A stretch of 64,000 nucleotides of DNA from Adiantum capillus-veneris. Lineage: Eukaryota; Streptophyta; Polypodiopsida; Polypodiales; Pteridaceae. The notes beneath the pieces are model-generated. The model saw only the letters and a program-made list of their open reading frames with translations, made no database searches and was not told the origin of the DNA. The DNA lies in NCBI GenBank assembly GCA_014529385.2, contig CM043944.1:91505914-91569913 (forward strand). Reading direction: 5' to 3'. The translations under genes were made by a program, and so were the position numbers. Below, piece by piece: positions 32,622-44,346 of this stretch. The stretch's first letter is position 1. Every line of letters starts with the position of its first letter.

Positions 32622-34426
32622 ATTCAGATGACCAAAATGTGCATGCCAAAGTTTTGCATCTGAAATAGCCCTTGAATCTGCAACAGCATTTGCAAAATTT
32701 CTTCCACACTTGTCATACAAAGTGAGCTTATACAACCCAGGGCACAAAAGGCCAGATGCCACAATTCCATCACCAAAACTGAGATCATGAACTGTACATC
32801 TGTCATCCACACATTTTACTACAAGTGCAAGTCTAGCAAGTGCGGATACAGACAAGAGATTCTTCTTGATCCCAGGTACATAAAGTGCATCAACAAGTGT
32901 GAAGGAACTGCCATTAGTAGCAGTAAGCACAATCTTTCGAACTCCTTGAACTAGATAAGAGGCATTGTTGGCACAAGTGACTGTATTCCCATGAGGGACA
33001 CACTCGAGAGAGGTAAACAATTCACGATGTGAGGTAACTGAGATCATGAACTGTACATCTGTCATCCACAAATTTTACTACAAGTCCAAGTCTAGCAAGT
33101 GCGGATACAGACAAGAGATTCTTCTTGATCCCAGGTACATAAAGTGCATCAATAAGTGTGAAAGAACTGCCATTAGCAGCAGTAAGCACAATCTTTCCAA
33201 CTCCCTGAACTAGATAAGAGGCATTGTTGGCACAAGTGACTATATTCCCTTGTGAGGTAATGTGCTTTGTAGCACCACTGTCAAAATACCACACATGTGA
33301 ATCTGCAGCAACTGACAAGCATGCATCATGGACAACAGGATTGTAAGTGCACTCTGTGCTAAAAGCCCATTCTGCATCAACATCACCATTACAGTGTCCT
33401 TTCACAGAAGACTCAACAATGGCTGCATTTGTAGTGGAACCAGCATTTGCAGTGGAACCATCCTCTTTCTTCTTAGCCTCTTTGGCCTTCAACTTAGGAC
33501 ACAACTTGATCAAGCGATCATTGGCTTTACAGTAATGGCAACGCATCTTCTTTTTTCCCTTATCATCAGAATTTCCAGAAGAATTGCTGCCAGCAGAAGC
33601 ATTAGGAACAGAATTTTTGCCACGCGCAGCAGAACCATAAGAAGTGGCTGCATTGCTGTTACCACCCTTTCTTTGAGAAGCAGTAAATTCCTGTTCAACT
33701 GCACAACGTTGTCTAGTCCTGTTTTTTCTGGAAAGTGACTCTTGCAAGAGCAATGTGCATAATGGATCAAACTTGAAAACTTCTGGATTTACTTGGGTCA
33801 TAAGTCTCCAAGTACTAGCAAAAGTCTAGTAAGAATCTGGTAAGGCATCAAGAATAGTCTGCACAAGGGAACTGTCTGAAATAACTTCACCTGCATAAGT
33901 AAGTTGCTCATTGATATCCTTGACACTAGCAAGGAAAGTGTCCATATCATCTTCCTCATGCATAATCTTCCTCATGCATATCATCTTCCTCATGCATAAT
34001 CTTCGAGTCCAGCTCTTTATGCAGCAAAGCAATTTTAGCCTCATTGCGGCTTGCATAAAGACCTGCTAGAATATCCCAAGCGTGTTTTGCAGATTTTGCT
34101 AAACGGATGTGAGGAACAATGGTGCGCTTCACAGACAACGCAATCAATGCATGAGCCTGCGCATCCTTAACATCCCAACGAGCTTGTTCTACCGTAGGCA
34201 AAACAACTCTAACAGCAGCAATCCTTGCAGCAAGACCTGCAACATCCTCAACATCGCCTACATCCTTAGAACCAGGACGTACATCAATGCCCTGCACAAT
34301 GTTCCAGACGCCCTTTGACACAAGAACATGTTGCATCATATAAGCCCACATAGGGCAGTTGTCCCCATCCAACCTGTCCTCAGTAGCAAACATCTTGAAC
34401 ATATCTGTGTTGTTGTTGTCAGCCAT
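32622..34426 (-). pseudogene. gag: Copia gag and protease
   Basis: Gag begins MADNNNTDMFKMFATEDRLD at 34426 and runs through WAYMMQHVLVSKGVWNIV and LAKSAKHAWDILAGLYASRN. A short repeat of ATGCATGAGGAAGAT at 33948-33998 shifts the frame. Then ALPDSY, a Ser/Gly-rich linker, a knuckle CHYCKANDRLIKLC, and the protease start VWYFDSGATKHITS (catalytic DSG near 33280). Right after it a 259-bp duplication shifts the frame again. Copia Gag packages the RNA; protease matures the polyprotein. Confidence 0.93.
32781..33298 (-). repeat. 259-bp tandem duplication in the copia protease region
   Basis: GAGATCATGAACTGTACATC starts at 32781 and again at 33040. Both units encode NNASYLVQG and VDALYVPGIKKNLLSVSALA-type sequence. 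259 is not a multiple of three, so the second unit changes the frame. The right-hand unit lacks about 36 bases of the other. Confidence 0.9.
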
Positions 34427-34772
34427 GGTAAATACTGCACCTGATGTGAAAACTGCCCAAAATTAGGAGAAACGGAGCGAGAAAAACACGTGCTATATAG
34501 CACAAATCACAGAAGACTATAGGGCACCTGTTATGCAGAAAATGGCACTGATAGAAATTTTGCACAAAATGACAAAATTGCCTGTGCAGACCTGTCTGTA
34601 GTGGAAACGGAGGCCCAAATTGAGCCCAAATCAAAATTTTGAGCTAACCAAGCTCTAAGATCTTTCCCAAAATATTTGTCGACCTACGAACGCTTGCCAA
34701 ATCTCACTAAAATCGGAGAAAGTGAGCAGGCGTGTGCTGGAGCAGCTGGCGACTAAGCTCGGGAGGACGTGA

Positions 34773-34787
34773 CCTGCTCTGATACCA
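34773..34787 (-). promoter_or_regulatory. Primer-binding site, tRNA-iMet (copia)
   Basis: TGGTATCAGAGCAGG on the minus strand, two bases inside the 5' LTR. It matches the 3' end of plant initiator tRNA-Met over the first 12 bases. Confidence 0.92.
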
Positions 34788-34789
34788 AT

Positions 34790-35016
34790 TGTTGGAATTA
34801 GGGTTGCAGAGAAACACACATAGCTTGGAGAAGACGAAGGAAACTCAAGGCACACAATAGAGAGTGTATTACTTAGTGTGCAATGGAAAGATTGATAGCC
34901 CTAGAGTGATGGGCGTATATACAATGCACGGGGGAAAAAACCTCCTAAAGAGGGAAAAAATGCCCCGGCGGTCCTAGTGTGTTCACACACATCACTACCA
35001 CATGTATATGGTAACA
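34790..35016 (-). mobile_element. 5' LTR of copia element
   Basis: 227 bp, plus strand TGTTGGAATT to GGTAACA, followed by the target duplication GATTA. Confidence 0.97.
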
Positions 35017-35021
35017 GATTA

Positions 35022-35385
35022 GCAGTTGTATATACAAGTCAAAGGGAAAAAACCCTTCAAAGAGGGAAAAAAGTGCCTTGCAGTTCTAAGTGTGTTCACA
35101 CACATCACTACCATAATATTGTAACAAAACCCCCCTCAAAGCGATCTAGTGAACATGAGTTGGCACTCATGTATAGGAAACTACCAGACCCTATGCAATC
35201 AATGGGAGTAAGACCAAAGGTTTACAAAATCTTTAAAATTCTCAGGAGACAAAGCCCTTTGTGAAAGTATCATCGAGGTTATCCTCCGTAGGCACATGAG
35301 CCAAGTTGGCCTCTCTTGTAGAGGGTCTCTCCTTGTAATAATACTCATTGATGTGCCTTGCGCATGTAAAGTTCCCAACCTAGAG
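35022..35385 (-). mobile_element. Older copia fragment: LTR right part and RNase H end
   Basis: 35022-35126 completes the LTR begun at 29451. 35127-35137 is its polypurine tract (complement AACCCCCCTC). From 35138 to about 35385 the sequence aligns by eye with the RNase H end of the younger copia (shared CTTTGTGAAA, GGCACATGAGCCAAGTTG, GGTCTCTCCTTG) but is strongly decayed. The rest of this element is missing. Confidence 0.8.
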
Positions 35386-35585
35386 ATTGGGACAACTTGA
35401 TAGTTAGATTTTCTTTATTCTCATATTCTATTGATGACACCTTACTCCAATTCAAAGAAGCAAAGATACAAGCAATAGAAGAGAGGAAGTCCTCTATCCT
35501 TCGCAATTGTGGGATGTAAGGATCATACACCATAAGCCAGGTCAATAACCCAAAGGTTATAATGGGAGCTAGATGGCAATCAAAA

Positions 35586-36060
35586 CTTTCCCTACTGCTA
35601 ATTGTTAGGGATACTTGCTCATTGTGAGATACAAGTGCTGATAACCATAGATTATTCTCTATTTTTAATTACCACCACATTGTTTTGCATGTACAATCAT
35701 GGTTCCTTCATTAATTTGGCCACAAGTTCTTTCATACATGCCTTCAAACATCACCTAAACAATTCTTTCTCAAATAGGGTCTAATGAAGACAATCCTATA
35801 TTTTTAACAAAAAAATTTATTCAATTCTATGAGTTTGCCGCTACTCATGTAGTTTCTCTATCTAACCAACATAGCCTTTGTAGGGGTTTTCTTATTCGCT
35901 AACCACAAAGCTGGCAATATACACTTTCCTTTTTGCTAATCGCTAGGGATAATTTCTCACAGTGAGATGAAAGTGTTGATAACCACAACTTATTCTCTAA
36001 TAACCATGGTATTCATGAGCTCCATCTGGCAAGAGCATGCCCTATTGGTAACTTCCTTTT
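35586..36060. repeat. Diverged direct repeat, ~340 bp apart
   Basis: TGCTAATTGTTAGGGATA...GATAACCATAGATTATTCTCT near 35596 returns as TTGCTAATCGCTAGGGATA...GATAACCACAACTTATTCTCT near 35934. The surrounding 35386-36840 is AT-rich with no supported gene; a minus-strand ORF of about 36 codons at 36253-36362 (MAPPKKIIRSSNAIVEPP) could be a remnant of a Gag start, but this is weak. Confidence 0.55.
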
Positions 36061-36843
36061 CTAGGGATAACTTTCCATAGTGATCAAACAAGTTTACCGT
36101 ACCATTTTTTTTTGCCAAACAATTCTTTCAACTTAATATGAAAACACATGGTTATCTCTTGTGATAGTACTCACATTCTTGGTCAATTTAGGAAATCCTA
36201 GTAGGTCAACTTATGTATGAACAATGTAGAAGTTGACAATTGACTTACTAAATTAAGAGCGGGTGATGGCCTCCAACACATTCTTTGGCACCACAGGTTG
36301 AGTATTCACTGGAGGTTCAACAATAGCATTGGAGCTTCGAATTATCTTCTTTGGTGGGGCCATCTCTCATGTAGTACACAGAGAAGATAAAAGGGTGTAA
36401 TACTAGAATCAATCAAAACCACATGGATGTTAGTTACAACAATGTGTTATATTTATAAACCATTTGTAAGTTACAAAAAATCTACATAAGAATATGACTC
36501 AAGTGCAAGTTTTATTCATCCATTTATGTAGGAACACCTCCTACTGCCTACACAACCTTATGTAGAAAGGAAACCATGCATCACGCCCCACATCCAAGTG
36601 ATTGGAAAAAGAGTGTCTAAGGAGGAATAATAAAAACATGGAGGGTGAATGAGGTAAGAAAGTCACACAAAAACAATGGATCCTACTTCTTAATTATTAG
36701 TGTATGTGCTCATAATACACCCCACAAACATGCATGCTTAGCTAATCCTAGATGTCCCTTTATGTGCTTATTTTTCACATGGTTTAGCTTAGGTAGACAA
36801 AAACTCAAGCTTAACCCCATATTCTATTGAGGATATAGACAAA

Positions 36844-36995
36844 AAGGAGGTTTAACTCAATGGTTAGTTACCTTGCAATTAAGAACTCTCCAGTCAAAAA
36901 TGGGATGGGTGACCTCCTGAGATGTTTTGAGTCCTGGTAAATGGTTGTCCCTCACGCGCAGCCAACGACCCCAACAAAGCCTTTGTAGCCTTGTT
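36844..36995 (+). other. Pol III-type fragment (5S-like / SINE candidate)
   Basis: GGATGGGTGACCTCCTG at 36903-36919 is identical over 17 bases to the box C region of plant 5S rRNA. About 25 bases upstream, CAATTAAGAAC recalls the 5S A box (CAGTTAAGC). A GTTTAACTCAATGGTTAG string at about 36852 and TTTTGAGTCCTGG at about 36923 also look like tRNA-type boxes A and B. The rest does not match 5S rRNA, so this is not a functional 5S gene; a SINE derived from 5S or tRNA is the likely source. Confidence 0.55.
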
Positions 36996-37560
36996 GCAAG
37001 GTATGTTAAGGACTGTTCCTTGGTCGCCACCTTAGTCACCACCTTAGACGGAATCGAGGAGGGGGATAGGTAAAGGGGGTAGTGTTGGGGATGGTGTGCT
37101 CTCATTGTCATATCAAGATTTTTCTGTAGGGTTGTGTTTCTCTTGCTCTATGTCCATTTTGTGCTCACTCTCTACTCTTTTTATAGGATTTCAGGGTGTG
37201 TTGTTCTTGGGCTATGATTTTTGGACCCTGCCTTGCATATCAATATTTTTGGCTCCAAGTCTCCCGTGTCACTGCTTTTGTGTAGTCAAATATGGGAGAC
37301 CTCTGTTTTTAGCTAGAGTTCTCTTTTTGGAGTCCTTTTCTCTCGGTTATTCGAGAGCCACAAAATATTCAACACCCACTTTCCTAAAATTAAGGCCTCT
37401 AGTACCTTCTCTTTATTTTTTAAGATATAAAACATAGAATGAGCATAGCTTGCACATAGAATGTTCGATTTCAAAACCGATTTTCTTGAACAAATTTATA
37501 ATTGTTAATACACATAAAACTACTCTAAAAATTAGAATAAGGACCTTGATTGGAAGAAAA
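36996..37560. other. Unassigned, no supported gene
   Basis: A 113-codon plus-strand ORF at 37096-37437 is Leu/Phe/Ser-rich from a T-rich base composition and has no recognisable domain. I see nothing else to support. Confidence 0.35.
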
Positions 37561-39040
37561 ATTTATTGATAAATATTCAAGCATATTGCATACTCCTCAA
37601 CTTGGAAATTTGAGATGTCCTCATCTCGAGAACAAGTGAGGGTAGTCCTTCTCTAAGGTGGCTTCAATCTTCCCATGTTGCGTCTTCTTCAAGATAGTCC
37701 TGCCACTGAAAAAGAATAACATCATGGAATTTGATATGATTTAGCAACTTTAACTTGTAAGCTTGAGTACCTATACACTTGATTACTTCATAAGGACCAC
37801 AATAGCTTCTTATACTTCCCAAGTGATAAGCTACTTCTCTCTGGGTGAATCTTCTTTCAGGTCTCTTATATTGCTTTTGGTGATCCCGAGCTGGTTAAAT
37901 ATACTTTTGGATGGCCTTTGTTTGGTTTTTCATCTCTTCAAGCATCGACCGAGTATCCTCTTAGATGCTTCAACTCCTATGGTAGGATCTAAAAAGTAGG
38001 GTGGAGAGACACATTCTTGATCATACAAGTCACAAACTAGGGTCATATCAATGCCTGGATGGTGTGAAGCATTGTAAGAATACTCCAATAGAGGTAAAAA
38101 TTAAATCCATCGCTTAGGGTTCCTATTGCAATAAGCTTTGAGAATATCTTTAATGACTTTGTTGGCTTGTTTTTTCTTCCCATCTGATTGAGGATGATAT
38201 GTAGTACTCAAGTTTAATTTTGTTCCAACTTGCCTTGAAGAGAGGTCCAAAAATTTGAAGTGAACATCACATCTCGATTGCTTACAATCCGTCTAGGTAG
38301 TCCATGCAATTTAAAAATTTCTTTAACAAATAGCCACGCAATGTTGGAGGCGATAAAGGTTGTCTTGATTGAATGAGATGTGCAACCTTACTGAGTAGGT
38401 GAATGACCACCATAAGTGAGATTTACCATCCTTGTACCACATGCAATCCAATGACAAAGTCCAAAATTATACACTCCCACTTCATTTGCGGAATGTCAAG
38501 TGGCTGAAGTTTACTGGGGAGCTTAACTCTCTCTACCTTATTCCTTTGGCATGTCAAGCATTAACAAACATAGCATAGCACATTTTCCTTTTGTCCAATA
38601 TAAGCTTTTTTGCACCACATTGAGATTCTTTGAATACCTTGGGTGTCTTGAAGTAGGACTATCATGGGCCTCAACCAAGATAACTTTTTTAAAGTTAGGA
38701 TCCTTTGGTACACATAATCTATCTCTATAATAGAGACAATTGCCATCATATGAGAAGTGACACATTGAAGATATATTATTTGATTCTCCAATTCCAATGA
38801 GGGTAAGATACCTTTAATACTCTATATCAGATTCCTTAATCCTTTAAATAATCGGGTTGCTATGAGGCCCAAAAAGTGTTTTTGATTGACTGAATCTGCA
38901 GCCTTGTTTTCCTTTCATGGATGATAGAAAATTTTAAAGTCATATTCTTACAAAGTTTCTAACTAGAACCTCACATATTTAGGGTTTCTTGTGTGAAGAT
39001 CCACTTTAAGCTCGTATGATTAATTATAAGTCAAAACTTT
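37560..39040 (-). pseudogene. Chromovirus fragment: RNase H end, integrase, chromodomain
   Basis: Read on the minus strand with many stops and frameshifts. RNase H tail: HTSLKWIFTQETLNM near 39000. Integrase zinc module at 38538-38765: VEAHDSPTSRHPRYSKNLN and YWTKGKCAMLC. The core is barely readable (LHVVQGW, KVAHLIQ). C-terminal part: RRFTQREVAYHLGSIRSY and a chromodomain-like QWQDYLEEDATWED at about 37650-37700. No LTR is seen, so this is a truncated old copy of a different chromovirus family from element X. Confidence 0.75.
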
Positions 39041-39113
39041 CTACCCAATAAGTTTAATGTCTCCATAGTTTCATAGTATGAATGATTGGAAAAAGTTTGA
39101 GGTCATGGGTTGG

Positions 39114-40021
39114 TGTTAGCGGATAGACCGAACATGCGCTCCCTAGCTGGACACATAACCGGACACCACGTTTATACTATGTTATTTTTTTGAGCTAGTG
39201 TAGCTACACTCTATATAAATCTTGATTCCGCAGTAGAAAGTCGAGTCCCTGAGTTGTAATTCTGCATGACATTTGTAAAGGCCCATGTGAGTCGGTCACT
39301 GGCCATTTAGAAAGCCCTAGATATAAAAGTCAATAACTTTAATGCAAAAAAGGCTTGTCTTTTGAAGAGGAAAGAGCTTTGTTGTGCATACACTCAAGCA
39401 ACTACAAAGCTCCAACTTGTAATCATCGCAACTAATGACTGGGTAATCTGTTTTCTTTTTTGAAACTTGCATTGTGTTCCTCTCTCTTTGCTCTTTCATT
39501 AAAGTGTAAGCATTGTCAATTTTTTTGAGGTTTGTGACTATGTGTTAGTGAGCCTAATCTTCAAATTTTAGTGCTTAAATCACTATTTTTTGATGTTTTG
39601 ATTATAGGTGAGTGTTCCTCGACTATAGGATGACCTTTCTAGATAGTTCTGTTGTAGTTTTTAGGACCTTTTTCATGATGGATCATGATTTTTTAACCTT
39701 GTCGAATTGTGTCCAGGCTTGGTAGGACAATGCTTCTAGGTGTCTTAGACCTCATGCTAAAGTTTTGTTACATTTTGACTTTGTTTGAGTACCAAAATGG
39801 CGTGATGATCTAAAGCGGTGAGAAAGCACATAGGCAAATTTTTTGATCATTAAGTGGTGGTTTGCTTGTTGAGTTGGTACATTTGCTTGATAGGTTCACT
39901 TCTTGAGATTGACAACCTCAAAGAGTCTCCATGTCCCATCCAAGTCACTTCCTTGAGTATTGACATTATGTTAGTGCCAATTAGCTATGCTGCAGAAGCC
40001 CGTCCCAACAACCTGCTAACA
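39114..40021 (+). mobile_element. 5' LTR of element 2
   Basis: TGTTAGCGGA to CCTGCTAACA: perfect six-base terminal inverted repeat TGTTAG/CTAACA, 908 bp, close to the 912 bp of element 1. The right end is fixed by the PBS. CTCTATATAAATCTT at about 39210 is a possible TATA box. No second copy is in the window. Confidence 0.85.
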
Positions 40022-40022
40022 T

Positions 40023-40040
40023 TGGCGTTGTTGTCGGGGA
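40023..40040 (+). promoter_or_regulatory. Primer-binding site of element 2 (tRNA-Asp-like)
   Basis: TGGCGTTGTTGTCGGGGA matches the tRNA-Asp complement TGGCGCCGTTGCCGGGGA at 15 of 18 positions. It starts one base after the LTR end. Confidence 0.85.
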
Positions 40041-40570
40041 ATCATCCTTAGATGGCGAGTGACCTAGCACATATTTAGAGCGTTTTTTTTAAAGGTTTGT
40101 CTTTCCATTCCATTTACACCTTAGCAGTGAAGCAACTAGACACGAGGTTTAGTGCTTGGTAGAGTCTAGAAGTCAAGGACTTGCTAGAGCTATTCTTGAG
40201 AGATAAAGAGGGTTGTGAGTGAGGTATCCAAAAGCTTTCATTCTTTGATTTTCTCTATGCTTTCAAAGTGCTGTACCATTTTCCATTGCAACTTTATTTT
40301 ATATCGTTTTGTTTGTTTTTTTTTCACGTTTCATTTCAGTACTTAGGAGTAGGGTAAGTAGAAACTACCACCATCAAATTTGGGCTGAAAGATCAGGACA
40401 AAAACTGTTGATGAAAACCATATTTTGGCCAAAATGACCATAACTCTAAAATTCTAAAAGTTTGATGGTAGAGACTTGAAAAGTGATCCAAATTCAAAAA
40501 TTTGTTAATCAAGGGCATTAACAGACTCTCTAGAAGAAATTTGGAAAGTTTGAGCAGATTATGTGGAGGA

Positions 40571-41925
40571 ACATGGATCCGATCCATGATCAGTGACAAT
40601 GTGTATCAGTGGGACATTGCTCTGAGAAAGTTTTCTTGAAAGAAAAAATCATTGGATAGAGAAAAAACAACAAAAATAGGGATTTAAGACACAAAATTTG
40701 GTAAATCTTGAGATGAGATCCAAATCAAAATCTGACATCCATATAGTGTAGGCATATAGCTGATCAAATTTCATGTTCAGATGTGGTGGAACATGGATCG
40801 CGATCCATGTTCCCCTTGATTATTTTGAGCTGAGATTTGACCAGTAGGTAACTGATATTATTTGGAACAACTTTTCCAAAAGTCACCAAAGCAAAATACT
40901 GAAAAAATGGGTCAAAATAGCCAAACACAGAAACTAGTAAAAAACCGCAGGGCAAATGGAGAAACTTGCTTTTCACTGTCAAAAAAGTTGTCCAAATCCA
41001 AAAATAAGTGGTAGAGTAGACTATTGATATTGCAAGTAATTAGCACACCAAATTTGGTGTCCAGATTTGATGGAACATGGATCGTGATCCATGTTTCCCA
41101 TCAAGATCTTTGATCAAGATTTGAGTAGTAGGTAGCTGAGACATAGACAAACACTTTTTTCAAAAGAACCATTGGCAAAAAAGTTGAAAAAAGTGGTCAA
41201 AAGAGCCAAAAAAGAACATTGTCAAAATTTCCACAACAGACAATAAGAATTTACTTTTGGTTGGGCAAAACTAATCCAAATTAAAAAATTTCTTGATGAG
41301 AAGGCTACAAGCATCATATTCTATTAGCTCACCAAATCTCAAGTACATATGTGACCAAACATGGGTTGCGATCCATGACCCCCATGTGAATTTTTGGACA
41401 AAAACTATACCAGCCTATAGCAGAAATCATTGTGAACAAAATTTCTCAAAGAAGGTTTGTCAAAAAAGTTTCGAAAGTGGGTAAAAAATAACAAAAATAG
41501 TTCAAAGTAAAAAACAACTGAAACAGACTTGGGGATTGACATTTTCTTCACCTAATCAAGTCCAAACCACACAAAAAACATATAGCTAGCATTAGGGGAC
41601 CAAGAGAAAGCTGAGTGCCAAGTTTTAGTGCAATTTGACACAAGGGTACATGGATCACGATCCATGTCCCCCCGTCACAGACTGAGACCAAACTTGCATA
41701 GCTAAAGTACATCACAAGGAGTCTAGTGGATTTTTCAAAAGTGAATTTGCATATCATAAACCAAGTCAAAAGCCCAAACTATTAGATATTGTGAGCAAGT
41801 GCCAGAATTGAAATTAGAGGTCCAAATCCAAAATTTGTGGATACCATAGCACCTACTAATCATGCCGATTTTGATGGTACTAAGAAAAGTCAGTTTGGCC
41901 TCCAAACATGGATCGCGATCCATGT
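40571..41925. repeat. Palindrome array in the leader of element 2, ~284-bp spacing
   Basis: Palindromes with arms ACATGGATC and GATCCATGT start at 40571, 40791, 41075, 41359, 41648 and 41906: intervals 220, 284, 284, 289 and 258. 40791 and 41906 are perfect over 20 bases (40791 extends to 26 with flanking GGA/TCC), 41075 and 41648 have perfect arms with centres GT and AC, 41359 and 40571 are degenerate. DNA between them is diverged but shares AATCCAAA, AATTTGGTGTCCAGAT and similar words. The leader (40041-42300) has no supported gene. Confidence 0.9.
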
Positions 41926-42314
41926 CCTCATGATGAGAACTTGACCTAAACATTTTCGTATCAGTAGTGCACACACAAGGAAACATATCCCCAAGTCCAT
42001 TTTTGAAAAAAATAAAGCAAGTTTGTGTCAAAAAGGAGCAAAATAGGTACCCCAAGACCAGTTTCTAGAGATCAAAGATCCACAAAGACCTTACTTTCGA
42101 GAGACCTAACCAAGGGCAAAAAGGGATAAGTTGCACTAAGCTACGGTGGGCTTGTCCAACACTATCTTAAGAGTTCAAGTGAGCCTTGAACAACATGACA
42201 AATCATCCACCACCAAGGTTTTCTACTCCACTTAGAGGAGACATGAAAAATGCAAGAAACGCTACAATGCCTTTGACGGTGGGATAGGGAGAATACCTAG
42301 AGGAGAGGCATCCG

Positions 42315-43549
42315 TTGATCAATAAACCAAATGTGAGATTCATTAAAACCAATGAATCTATGAGAGTGCTTACAAATAACACTGATGAGGGCTTGCATAG
42401 GTTCACCAACGGGGATCAACATATCTTTTACAAGTGTGTAGAACCCAATGCTGGAGAGTTGACCACCCATAAAGACCTCTATGCATTCATGTATATATAT
42501 GTCCACAGAGTGCAAGTTTTGATGGTAGATAAGTTTGGAGGAGAGTACAGACTTGTTGATCCAATGGACCTAGTATGATATACATGCAAGGGTACTCCAA
42601 TGTCTACTTACTTTCAACCAAAAACGATGCCAGAGCACATATCAGAGAGGTTTCCTCCAAGATTTTCTCCAAGACGAGAAGAGAGAGCGAGAGACGTCCT
42701 TGACAGAGACCATGAATTGGTTAATTTGGTTACTAGACAACAACAACTACGACCATATCAAAGTGACCTAGTGTGTTAAAACAAAGTAAAATGGGTCAGG
42801 GGGTCCATATGCTCATGTCTCATTGTTCAATCAAGTTTTGAGAGCTAAATAAATTGCGGATTTTTAAACACAACACGAGGGATTTGGGTTTTGATTGGGA
42901 GAAGGAGCCTTGACTTGGTTCCAACCACTGAACGGAGATGATTTTCCAAACATAGCACAAGTCTTACATGAATTTTAGAGGAGTTCTCAAAAAGGGGAAC
43001 CAAGCACGGCACAGTGTCACAAATCTATGATTTCAAGAAAACGAGAAGGTGAAGGAAGATTTGCTTCGCTTTAAATAGTATATAGAGAGATGTCTTACAA
43101 GAGAGCTACTGCAAGATGAGAGGCTATCAGTTCTCTTCATTGAGGGCTTGAGGAACGAGACTCTAAAAAATGACCTGCATTTGAAAGCATGCATGACATT
43201 TGAGCAAGTCACTAGAGAAGTTCTATATCCAGTTGACAATTGCAAGGCTTACGGAGAGGTGTCTGAAGATGCAGATAATGCAGATAGTAGTGCCTCTTCT
43301 CCAAAGAGTGAATCTGTAACAGCAAAGAGATATGTTCAAACTCCTGAGGTGCCAAACATTGATCAAGTGCTTGAGGAGGTGATTAGAAGAATGAACCAAG
43401 GATACAAACAGTACCTAAATGAACAACAACAACCCACAAGAAGGTGTGACATATGTGAAGGGAATCATCCCATCCAATGGTGTAACACTCAGCCAAAGTC
43501 ACAACATGTCCCAGGGGTATCACCATGGAAAAGTTACCGCACCATGTAA
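42315..43549 (+). pseudogene. gag: gag of element 2 (broken)
   Basis: First part at 42315-42578: FYKCVEPNAGELTTHKDLYA and VDKFGGEYRLVDP, which match the gag of element 1 (YFRCKEPYPNELSKDKVLY, VDRYGREYQRILP). A decayed core follows (GEGALTWFQP near 42900), then the 133-codon part at 43148-43549: LRNETLKNDLHLKACMTFEQ, matching FIQGLRNADLQKDL of element 1. A knuckle CDICEGNHPIQWC sits at 43445-43483, with the same C-x2-C-x3-H-x4-C spacing. Confidence 0.8.
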
Positions 43550-44346
43550 GTGTAGGGGAGGGGTTTTTTTTACAAGTTACATAAGCATATAAGTTATGAA
43601 TAGGCCCTCAATAATTTATCTCTCAAGCTTAAAAATAAGGGAGGGGGTATCATGTTTATGGGGAGAGGGGGGGGGGGAGAAGTGAGAGAAGGGGAAAATG
43701 AGAGGAAGTTTTTGTGTTTCAAAATCATGGCTTCCCAAAAGAGTCTTCCCTCAAACTTTGAGTCAATAGCTATGAAGATACATGCAAGAACTAACATTGT
43801 ATCAATTGCTTGTAATTATAGTTCATTTGTTGAGGAATGAAAGCTATAAAGAGTTTGTATAGATGCAAATTTACACCGAGAACCTAACAAAACTTTATAA
43901 CCATGTTTTTTGAGTAATTTAGATGGGGTCAAAATTGGATGTGGATGATTAGATAAAGTGCAGTCTGAATGGCACATACTTTGAAAGTCAAACTAAGACA
44001 CATTGAGAATACATCTAGTTAGATATCAACAAAAGTGGTTCCTTAGTACGTTGGTAGTCACTACGCTACACGCTCTTTGACTAGATTTACTCAATTAGAA
44101 CACGTGAGACCTAAATTTTATTTGTAAGATAGGGGTATGATAGTTTTCTACTTTGATTGTCGTATAGGCGTAGAAAGGGGGATCATATTCCCTAATATAA
44201 GTCGTATATAGGGGTTTTATCAAAGTTGTTCACTGACAGGTGGCATCCCGTTTTGTATCTAAAGTGAATCCACCGGGCAACATGTGCTAGGGAAAAAACC
44301 ACCTCTTTTGAATGATGGTTGAGTAGTAGTCAACTACACTTAACCA
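43550..44346. other. Insertion or unaligned stretch within gag of element 2
   Basis: About 800 bases with no counterpart in element 1, between the first knuckle and the next Gag segment. It holds a purine run (GGGGAGAGGGGGGGGGGAGA) at about 43657-43680. I could not find clear terminal repeats or a target duplication. Confidence 0.4.

Larger units (their letters stand above)
29578..35016 (-). mobile_element. Ty1/copia element, complete ends
   Basis: 5439 bp between two 227-bp LTRs, with perfect target duplication GATTA at 29573-29577 and 35017-35021. On the minus strand: LTR, tRNA-iMet PBS, gag, protease, integrase, RT, RNase H, polypurine tract, LTR. That order (integrase before RT) is diagnostic of Ty1/copia. 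LTRs are nearly identical, so it is younger than its host LTR. gag and the protease region are broken by small duplications. Confidence 0.97.

Noticed and set aside
36844-36995. Functional 5S rRNA gene
   Set aside because: Only box C and a weak A box match; the remaining ~90 bases do not.
37096-37437. 113-codon hydrophobic ORF
   Set aside because: Composition follows a T-rich strand; no domain or context supports a gene.
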